From: Rhizomucor pusillus
Lineage: Eukaryota; Mucoromycota; Mucoromycetes; Mucorales; Lichtheimiaceae
DNA length: 64,000 nucleotides
Reading direction: 5' to 3'
Assembly (NCBI GenBank): GCA_900175165.2
Contig: FWWN02000609.1
Span: 49,353-113,352, forward strand
The translations under genes were made by a program, and so were the position numbers. Below, piece by piece: positions 56,025 to 64,000 of this stretch (within the stretch, counting starts at the first letter, position 1; every line of letters begins with the position of its first letter). The notes under the pieces are model-generated. The model worked only from the letters and a program-made list of their open reading frames with translations. It made no database searches and was not told the DNA's origin.

Positions 56025-57727
56025 ATGCAGTATCGCTCGACCCGTGGACAAGTCAAGGGCTACTCGTTTGAGGAGGCTGTTATGGCCGGTCTGTCACCTG
56101 ACGGCGGTCTGTTTATTCCCTACCATATCCCCAAGCTTCCTGCCGACTGGAAGCAAAAGTGGTCCAAGCTTAGCTTCCAGGAGCTCGCCGTTGAGATCCT
56201 CAGCTTGTACATTGACGAATCCGAGATCCCTCGCTCAGATCTGCAAAACCTGGTCGAAAAATCCTACTCGACATTCCGGCACGATCAGGTCACTCCTTTG
56301 GCAAAGATCCGGGACGGCGTGTATATCCTTGAACTGTTCCACGGACCGACGTTTGCCTTCAAGGACGTTGCTTTGCAGTTTGTCGGTAACCTCTTTGAAT
56401 ACTTTTTGGAACGTCGCAACCGCAACGAAACTACCGGCAAGGTACACCGTCTGACCGTCGTCGGCGCTACTTCCGGTGATACTGGCAGGTAAAAAAGAAA
56501 CGAAACGTGGAGTCGAAAGAATATCAACGTTGATTATTATTATTATTATTATTATTATTACTTTGCAGTGCTGCCATCTATGGCTTGCGCAACAAAAAGA
56601 ACGTCTCCGTCTTCATCCTACACCCGCGCGGTCGTGTCAGCCCGATCCAGGAAGCACAGATGACTACTGTTCTGGACAAGAACGTGCACAACCTTGCTGT
56701 TGAAGGCACCTTTGATGACTGTCAGGATATGGTAAAGAATCTGTTTGGCAACAAGGAATTTAACGATCGCCACCACTTGGGCGCTGTCAACTCGATAAAC
56801 TGGGCGCGTATCCTTGCACAGACCGTCTACTACTTCCAAGCATACTTTTCCCTGCTCCGTTCACTCAACGTTGATCCCACACAAGAAGAAGCTAGCAACT
56901 TGCGTTTCAACTTTTCTGTTCCTACCGGTAACTTTGGCGACATTCTTGCCGGTTACTATGCGTACCGCATGGGTCTTCCGGTCGAAAAGCTCATTGTCGC
57001 AACCAACGAAAACGATATCCTTTACCGATTCTTTGAGAGCAACGCGTACGAGAAGCAGGCCGGCGCTGACGGCAATGTCAAGGAAACCTTGTCGCCGGCC
57101 ATGGATATTCTTGTCTCGTCCAACTTTGAGCGTCTGTTGTGGTACCTCGCTCGCGACTCTGAGCAGGATGGCGGTCAGTACGAAGTCGCGACGCAAGACT
57201 CCGAGGTCAACGAGAAACTGTGCGATGACGCCGGCAAGGTCGTGGCAGATTGGATGCAGCAGCTCAAGGAAAAGGGCAGCTTCAAGGTCAGCAACGACGT
57301 TGTCTTGAACGCACGCAAGGTGTTTGACTCGGCCATGGTTACTGACAAGGAAACACTCGAAACCATTCACGCATACTTTGAACCCTCCGATCCCCAACAA
57401 CAAGTTCCTTATGTCCTCGACCCTCACACCGCCGTCGGTGTAGCTGCCGCAGACCGTTTGAGCAAACGCCACAAGCTCGTATCGTACCCTCAGGGCGAGG
57501 AAATCATGATCTGCTTGGCTACCGCACACCCTGCAAAGTTCTCCGAAGCTGTAGAAACTGCCCTCAAGTCAGTACCCAACTTCGATTTCCAAAAGGATGT
57601 CTTGCCAAAGGAATTCATTGGACTCTTGGACAAGGAACGATCTGTCGTGCCTGTTGAACGGGCTGATCCTCAACTTATCATGGATGTCATTGAACGCGAG
57701 CTCAAGGCTGAAGGCATTGCATTTTAG
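56025..57727 (+). CDS. THR4: Threonine synthase
   Basis: PLP enzyme converting O-phosphohomoserine to threonine, the last step of the pathway. Two exons (56025-56488, 56569-57727) give 540 residues, of the long fungal/bacterial type. Family marks are the N-terminal MQYRSTRG block and GLSPDGGLFIPYHIP, the PLP lysine at about residue 113 in LFHGPTFAFKDVALQF, VVGATSGDTG followed by S-A-A (split by the intron), NSINWARILAQTVYYF, and NFGDILAGYYAYRMGLP. The ATG at 56025 is chosen because upstream frame extension is T-tract-derived. The intron contains an ATT microsatellite. The stop is 88 bp from the convergent CAF120-like stop. Confidence 0.96.
56533..56561 (+). repeat. ATT/TTA trinucleotide microsatellite in THR4 intron
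   Basis: About nine uninterrupted ATT units directly before the CTTTGCAG acceptor, so the repeat forms the polypyrimidine-side end of the intron. Confidence 0.9.
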
Positions 57728-57815
57728 ACATTAGAAAAATATAAACATAATATACTTTATGTGCTGCTTTTTTTGTGTGTGTGTTCCAAGAACAAGAATC
57801 ATTTTTTCTTCTTCT

Positions 57816-60800
57816 CTATGATTTGTTTCGTGATTTACTAGTGCTGGGTATAGGTGAAGGCGATAATAGACCGTTTTGCTGTTGTTGTTGGCCCAATGGA
57901 ATGTTATCCCCTTCGTCGTCTTCGTCATCCTCTTCCGGTATGCCTCCAGGGCCCTTCTGTTGTTGCTGGTGTTGCATCATTGGATTGAACATGCCATACA
58001 TCATCATTGGGTTATTCATCATCATGTGTGGAGGCATCATCGACATGCGTGGATCCATCATCGGCATCATCATGGATGGTACATGGTTTCCAGAGCTCGT
58101 TGCGTTGCCGTTGTTGTTATTGCTTCCCATTCCCATCATACCAGGCGGCATCATCGACATGCGTGGATCCATCATCGGCATCATCATTGTCATTCTCGGG
58201 TCCATCATTGGCATCATCATAGGCTGGCCGTTGTTTCCATTCATCATGCCCATTTGAGGAGGAGGTCCCATCATTGTCATTCGTGGATCCATCATGCCCA
58301 TATTCATACCCATCATGTTGGGAGGCTATTTTTGAAAAACCACAACAAAGTTGGACATCCATTGCAAAATTTGTGAGAGTCAGGAACTTACCATCATTGA
58401 TTGGCGCTGCTCCATAAGGTACCGCTCACGTTCTCGTTCAAGCATCATGCGCTCTCTTTCTTGCTCCAGCAAACGTCCCTTGGAATGCTCTTTCTTGGTC
58501 TGCTCGATTTGTGAAATCATACCGACAAGGCCGGCTCTTGGCTCTGGAGGTTTGTACGGAATGTCCACCAATGGTTGTCCGGTGGCCTTGGCATGCTCTG
58601 CCATATCTCTAGCTGAAATGTGCTCAGGGCGCACAGATCCCAGAAGACTGTGTGGGTTCGCAAAATTCTCTCCGAGCTGTGGAATAATCGGTCCATCTTC
58701 ATCTACCATGGCTGGATAGTGGTAAGGTTGCTGCTGCTGCGGCATTCCGTAAGCATCAGGAGGATATTCGTCGTCAATAAATTCTTGAGGATGGCCGCCC
58801 ATTGCGTGTTGTTGCTGTTGGCCCATCATGGGAGGCATAGTTGACGCTCTCAGGTTCTGAGGTGGTTGCTGCGGCCAGCGAGACGTTGGGCGGTGGGGAG
58901 TGTATCTTGTCGATTCTTGATCGTCCTCCTCGTCCTCCTCGTCGCTGTTTTGCTGGTTTCGATCATCATCGTCGTCGTCGCTATCTTCAGAATCGCTTGC
59001 AGTAGGTTGGACTCTCCTCTTTGTATTCTTGTTTTCCTTGTCTTGCTGGTCCTTGGGTGGTGACTCTGGAAGTTCTTCTTCGTTTTCCCTTGCTTTCAGT
59101 GATTGCTCAACTTCAGCCGATAAGCTTCGCGAATCCTGCTCCGATGTTGGAAGCGTTAAACTGAACGATGATCCAGTGGCTTCACTCGGCTTCTTGAGCG
59201 CAGAAGATGCTGTAGTTGTTGTCTTTTGTCCAAACACAGAATCATCGTCATCGTCGCTATCTTCTTCAGCGTCATTGTCCTCCTCTTCTTCGCTGTCATC
59301 GCTATTGTAGACGACTTTTCCTCCTCTTCCTCCTCCTCCTGGCAACATGGTGTTTCGAGACGGTTGCATACGCTGTCCAGCAGGCTGCATGGGGCTAGGA
59401 GGGAGCGTGGACAACCGACCCATGCTCATACTTGAAGGCATCATGCTTGCCCTCGGTACGTTTCCAGGTTCTTGGTCAGCAGAAACAGTTCGCAGACGAG
59501 GATTCCTGATCGCGCCCCTGTTACCTGCGATCTGCGGCATACTGATAGCCCTAGGGCCCATTCCACCTGCAGTTGGAGGAGGTTGAGGAGGAGTTGCGTT
59601 CCCTGGTCTATTCATATGCTGTCGCATCTTGTTGAGCATGATATTGACAAACGCTTCGTTGTTTTGCCGAGCTGATTCCGTCTGCACATCGACGGCTTCC
59701 AACTCTGGGACTTCCAAGAACAGACGAGGACTGGTGACGATTTCGCCAAAGCTGAGCGAGCTAGTGTTGGTAGGGTCGCGGAGCAGCTGCGAAGGTCTGC
59801 CGTACAATTTAAAAGCATCGTAGACACCAATTAGCCATTCGACGAGCTCTGAGTTGTTGGTGGTCATCATTAGCACACTGGTGGGTGTGAGGGCTTCTTC
59901 GGATTCTTCAGTTGCAGCGGCAACTGCGCCGATACTTCCATCGACTTTAATTAACGTTGACAGATCGACGAGCTGAGGAGAATCTGGGTAAAGAGTGTAT
60001 GCTTGTACGACGTTGACAATTGTCATGATCGGCTGCTTTGCCTTTTTAGTCTCGTAAAACATGAGCTGTCCCCGGGATGGCACACTCTTTTTGCCAAACA
60101 ATTTCTTTTCATCGCGACGGTCCGACACGACGACCCAATACTTTTGCCACTCATTGACGCCGGAGAAACGGACTTGCAGGTAGCCTTCCATCTTTGACTT
60201 CGGTTTCGCTAGTAAATCCTCCTCTTCGCCGTCTTGCTCAACAACGCGGTGCCGCATAATAAACTTTTTAGTATAAATTTCATGGATTCGTGCACCTTCA
60301 AAGCACGACAAACGCATTGCACGCACCCAGCGGTCTCGGGTGCGAACGTCCTGGTCAGCAACGTCGAGCAGATACCGAGCAGAGCCCGCGGTGCGCAGGA
60401 CTATGATTCCATGTTCGTTAAGCATAATGACCGAATCTGCAATGTTGATATATTGAGGGGTAACATCGGTTCCCTCCTCAGTCTCTGCATCCCACACCGT
60501 TAGAACCGGGCCTGATAGTTCAACGTACGATTTGATCCAGGGCTGTTCCTCTGACATGGTCCGCTTTCCCACTGTCTCGTTCTTTTTGAACAGGTAGCCT
60601 TCAATGTAGACCTTGTTGCGATACAAGTCATGAAGGCGCTGCACTGGCTGTAGCTCAGCAGGAATTTGGGCGGCTGCAGGGTGCTGCAAAGGCTGATCCG
60701 CTTTGATGAAGCGAGCTGGTCTTGCCGAGTTACGGGGAGTGACAGCCAGGTTGCGTACGGATACAGGTCGAGCTGACACCGGTGTTGATACCTCGCTCAT

Positions 60801-60965
60801 ATCATCCTGTTCCCATGCTTTCCCGTCAATGGTAATGCCCGGTGGTAGTGGAGGTGTGTGGACGGTATCCGAGGTCGAGTAATATTCCTTGAAAGGAGGT
60901 GGTGGTGGCGGAGCAGCCACGGGATCCGAGATCTGGAGCTTTTGCAATCCTAGATCTTGTTCCAT
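57816..60965 (-). CDS. CAF120/SKG3-like tandem PH-domain protein with Met-rich tail
   Basis: Two exons (60965-58392, 58325-57816) encode 1027 residues. A Pro-rich N-terminus precedes a first PH domain at about 115-230 (VYIEGYLFKKNET ... RDRWVRAMRLSCFE) and a second PH-like domain at about 255-400 (KMEGYLQVRFSGVNEWQKYWVVVSDRR ... LVEWLIGVYDAFKLYG). This is the architecture of yeast CAF120 and SKG3, which associate with the CCR4-NOT complex and the bud-neck cortex (family knowledge). The middle is disordered, with long acidic Asp/Glu runs. A charged coiled coil (RLLEQERERMMLERERERYLMEQ) closes exon 1. Exon 2 is extremely Met/Pro-rich, with four MMDPRM units. Start at 60965 (MEQDLGLQKL); the frame continues upstream through probable 5' UTR. 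Confidence 0.85.
58031..58300 (-). repeat. Tandem MMDPRM-coding repeat
   Basis: Four units encoding MMDPRM followed by T/S-M-M. At DNA level a block of about 35-40 bp around the GTGGATCCATCATCGGCATC core recurs at about 58036 and 58146 nearly unchanged, indicating recent duplication. Confidence 0.8.
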
Positions 60966-62080
60966 CGTTAATACAATGGCGGTTTCTGGCAGGTACGATG
61001 CAAGATGAGTAATTCGATTGTAACCAATTTGACGACAATTCTTACATTGTTGTAACGAACGTGAGAAAAAAAAGAGAAAGAGAGAAACCGAGAAAAAAGG
61101 ACAGGAAAGGAATGGAGTGGTCGCTGATGTAGCGAGATGGAGAAAGCACGGGCTCACGTTTAAAAATAGCAGTGCAGAAGCTTGATGTCGTCCGGCGGCG
61201 GACACGCGAGCGCGCGCTTTCTCTCGCTCTCTCCCGACTGCTGCTGCCTTGAAAAACCTCACGTTTTCCCGCAGTATATTTCTTGGCTCATTATTACTGC
61301 CCCTGTGCAGCTAGTCCACACCTTTTGGACTCTTTCTTTCCAGGCGCCTTACAATGCAAACCAGCACAGCGCGGTAGCGATTTTGGTTAGACGTTTGTTG
61401 TCAAGGGTACACAAAAAATAGCGAAGATCCCGTTTCTCCTTTCTTCATCATTACTTTGAAACGGTTCCAGTTAAAGATATAACTGGCGATAACAGCAGTG
61501 ACAGTAATAACAAGGTTTCCGTTCAGCAACATGCTTTGTCATTATCAGTTATTGCCAAGGCCGACATTATTCTGCGCTTGATCGTAGAATGACTGACCGA
61601 CCAATGAACGGCAGCAGGCTCAAATTTACAGTAAAAACTTCTTCACCAGCAGATTATGTATTTGGAATCAAAAGTACACATAGGGCTATGCAAAGCGCCG
61701 CGGCAGCCGGCTTCCTTGCTTTCAAACATTTAGCTGCTTTCCGAGACCTTACAGTAGTAATATTTGTTGGAAGCCCTACAAAAGATGGATATGCAGCAAT
61801 TGATGATGATGACAATCCGCATGCACACACACACATAAATAACAATAGGGTTTTCTTGGCATGAAGCTACATTGTGCTACGAGTGTTTGACGTCAGCTGC
61901 TAACTTGATGTAGTATGAGCAGTAGATAATCATTAGCAGCCCCGGGGTTAAAAATTCAGATCATCGACGCAAAACTTTTTTTTTCGTATGTATGCAGGTC
62001 ATATGTACATTGCTAAAAGTAACAAAAAAAAATTCTACTATATGTTCTGTGTGTTTGCGATGTAAATCATTTACGCCCCA
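60966..62080. other. 5' region of CAF120-like gene and spacer
   Basis: About 1.1 kb. The first 300 bp are open in the CAF120 frame but have UTR-like composition. The rest holds only short frames (for example plus 61589-61864) without similarity. No gene called. Confidence 0.45.
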
Positions 62081-63050
62081 CTATCCACTGCCGCTTCTGC
62101 TGCCTTGCAAGATGCCAGAGAGCGACGAACCACCAGTACCGTTACTGCCTGCTATTCCAGGGATAGATTGGGCCTGCAACAGTGACATCAATCAGAGTTA
62201 GCCGAAACACATCTTTCCTTTTCGTCTCCTGTCATTCACGTAAACTTACGTCGTCTAGAGGACAATCAAAGGAAGCCGAGGATGATATCGTCGGATGAAC
62301 AGTAACAAACAAAACTTTTGCTGCAAGTTGTATTGTATAGTCAACATTGATCTTTTGCTTTTGCTCCTTGCCGTCCAATGCACATTTCTCTTTGAATTCA
62401 TTTATAATCTCGTTGCTCTCGGGCTTGAAAGGATAGTAGTCGATTGAGAATGGAAATGTAAAGTTGAAGTTGCTGTAGTCTGGAACATAGAGTTCGCTCT
62501 GGTAGCCTCCGCCGATAGGTTGTTGCTTGGATGATGACGTCGAGTTCTGATCGCCATCGTCGTCGGTTGGCAAGTATGCTGTGGCATTGATGTTGGATAG
62601 TTTGATATCCAAAAGGTTGGGGTTTTGGATGTTGATAACAAGACCAAAATTGAGACTTATTTTCTCACCATCGTATGCCAACTTTGACCGATTGTTGGGT
62701 GTCTGCGTGATCCCTTCAAACTGCATCTGCGGCATCGAGAATGTACCGAATAAAACAGCGAGCACAATAATAACGATAATGATGGCGATGACAATGAACC
62801 AGATGACAATACGTGCCCAAACGGGCAAGCATGCGCAGCATAGGCATCGGATACAGCGGCTGCGTTCAGATAATGGACGTGTGCGATGTTTGCAAGCTTG
62901 TTCGAGATCTGCTGTTTGTTCGGATGTCTTGACTGCAAGTACATATGCATATATTATGAGCAATGGGAAAACTGTGTCGATTTAAAGTGATGCTTTACTG
63001 TAGCTTCCTGGTTCGGTTCCCCCCGGCCATGTCTTGTGGCTGCCCGACAT
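62081..63050 (-). CDS. LEA-2 domain single-pass membrane protein
   Basis: Three exons (63050-62999, 62932-62250, 62173-62081) give 275 residues. Order: a short hydrophilic N-terminus starting MSGSHKTWP; a Cys-rich juxtamembrane stretch (RCIRCLCCACLP), a likely palmitoylation site; one strong transmembrane helix at about 57-79; then a beta-rich ectodomain with the N-P-N motif (INIQNPNLLDIKLSNINATAYLP) typical of LEA-2/NDR1-like domains; and a Gly/Ser-rich tail. Fungal LEA-2 proteins are often vacuolar or ER membrane proteins, and some may transfer lipid; the function here is unknown. The first exon was placed by phase: its 52 nt join at A|TC to the main exon. N-glycosylation sequons (NAT, NST, NFT) fit a lumenal domain. 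Confidence 0.8.
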
Positions 63051-63609
63051 GGTTAGCCAAACGAAACGAAAGGGATGGAAAGCTGGAATACGGAATCCCT
63101 CTTTTAAAGCTGATGTTTGACGCGTTTCGGAAAAGGATCGTCCGACAAGAGATCGACGGTAACGTCATTCAGCATCGTCTGAAAAGTTGTGAATAAGGTT
63201 ACGATCCGATGAAAATCCGTTTCTGTGCATGCGGGCAATCTATGCAAAATTACATTCCACATTGCCTTGCTATTATTTGTTATCTCCGTGCACCGTCTAA
63301 ATCTGCAGTAGCAGCAGCAAAACACCGCAGACAAATAAATAACCATCATCGCCTGACTTTGCAAGCGAAAAGAAAATCACATCGCATGCGCCAGGTTTTC
63401 CCCCGAACGAATCTTTATTCCAGATACACTCGTTCCCAAAATCAATGTCCCTCTCAGCCAATTCTGAAGTCGCAGGTTGACAAAAATAGGGGTCGTGTGT
63501 GCCCAGAAACTTTTGCGCTCGATGGCAAATCAAATTTTGTATCCACAGACACAGTTGTCGCAGATCCATCCCGAGATTTTTCTTCATCTCTACACCTTTA
63601 CATTTCGAA
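63051..63609. other. Spacer before the transposase relic
   Basis: About 560 bp. A 134-codon plus frame (63209-63613) has no similarity. Terminal inverted repeats of the following element could lie here, but none could be defined. Confidence 0.4.
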
Positions 63610-64000
63610 ATGAGCAATCAATTTTTTTACGAAGATGGGAAGGGCCATGTTGTTGATGAGCGTGGCTGTCCTGAACCTATGGACTATGTCGTTGATGAGG
63701 AAGTGTACGCTCTGGAAACCGTTAGTTCTCACACGGAATATTTGCGTAATACATCTGGCCAGCGCAACTCTGAGTCTGTTGCTACGCATGTCACCAAGCC
63801 AAAAGATACAGACATTCGTATGGAAGAAGCGGAACCCAGGGTGTCTATACGACCTACACGGACCAAGATAAAGTAAGGTTTTTCAAACTGATGTTGGACA
63901 AGGTTTATGTGCGCCAGCTGCTGCAAAGCAGTTAGGAATTCACGCTTACTCAGCACCAAGATGGGCGTTACAGTATGAAAAGGACCCTGACAGCATCTTT
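63610..64000 (+). mobile_element. Decayed Tc1/mariner-like transposase (N-terminal part, cut by window end)
   Basis: A frame from ATG 63610 encodes an acidic N-terminus (MSNQFFYEDGKGHVVDERG) and stops at 63874. Two frame shifts are needed to follow the protein. One frame reads YTTYTDQDKVRFFKLMLDK (about 63847-63903). The next reads GLCAPAAAKQLGIHAYSAPRW and then YEKDPDSIF to the window edge. The A-A-K-Q-L-G-I-H helix followed by R/W and Y-x-x-D-P-x-S-I-F is the helix-turn-helix region of Tc1/mariner-type proteins that are common in Mucorales genomes (recognised from memory, not searched). With two shifts it cannot encode an active transposase unless the reads are wrong. The DDE catalytic part lies outside the window. 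Confidence 0.6.

Noticed and set aside
57775..58376. Plus-strand frames of 160 codons rich in Ile/Gly and His/Arg
   Set aside because: Antisense of the Met-rich repeat exon of the CAF120-like gene.
60966..61262. N-terminal extension of the CAF120-like protein by 99 codons
   Set aside because: Composition is UTR-like (homopolymer A/T tracts); the ATG at 60965 gives a plausible conserved start.
1..64000. CRISPR arrays, bacterial operons, prophage, rRNA genes
   Set aside because: The sequence is eukaryotic with spliceosomal introns; no arrays of regularly spaced direct repeats or rRNA motifs were seen.

Overview
The window is eukaryotic, and most likely a Mucoromycota (Mucorales-type) fungus. 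The evidence is short introns (mostly 50-90 bp) interrupting almost every gene, a trifunctional TRP1 gene, an AreA/NIT2-class GATA factor, a tandem DHA1 transporter family, fungal CAF120 and chorismate mutase, and animal-like genes that ascomycete yeasts lack (MYSM1-type deubiquitinase, WRAP73). Phylum is an inference. Four single N bases, a 43-bp N run and several frame breaks show draft-quality sequence or gene decay.

Layout. 1-11 kb: 3' part of a GATA nitrogen regulator, a broken coiled-coil orphan, a vacuolar-type amino-acid transporter, a broken orphan, a C1-domain/Pex24-dysferlin membrane protein, and a secreted orphan. 11-14.9 kb: gene-poor, with a decayed Ty3/Gypsy reverse-transcriptase/RNase H fragment. 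14.9-22.6 kb: three tandem DHA1-type MFS transporters with shared intron positions. 22.7-34.8 kb: Tat-SF1/CUS2 splicing factor, a myristoylation-motif RING-H2 protein, alanine aminotransferase, WRAP73, a promethin-like membrane protein, an acidic orphan, and a MYSM1-like JAMM protein. 35-40.3 kb: PRP6 and TRP1 diverging from a 204-bp spacer. 40.3-46 kb: gene-poor, with two decayed or frame-broken orphans. 46-52.5 kb: MFSD1-like transporter and the CORVET subunit VPS3/TGFBRAP1. 53-61 kb: chorismate mutase, a DOC-like beta-sandwich protein, threonine synthase, and CAF120-like PH protein. 62-64 kb: LEA-2-type membrane protein and a decayed transposase cut by the window edge.

Themes. Amino-acid metabolism recurs: TRP1, ARO7, THR4, ALT, an AVT transporter and a nitrogen regulator. 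TRP1 and THR4 each have a TGACTCA (Gcn4/Cpc1-type) site within 100 bp of the start codon. Splicing genes (CUS2, PRP6) and endolysosomal genes (VPS3, MFSD1, AVT) are also present. These are housekeeping genes, not an operon.

The most unusual signal is splicing. Of about 99 introns I could reconstruct by frame, about 13 start with GC rather than GT, nearly all as GCAAGT. They lie in nine different genes, and homologous introns of the tandem transporters differ in GT versus GC. Frame breaks occur only in orphan genes or mobile-element relics; every recognised conserved gene has an intact spliced frame.
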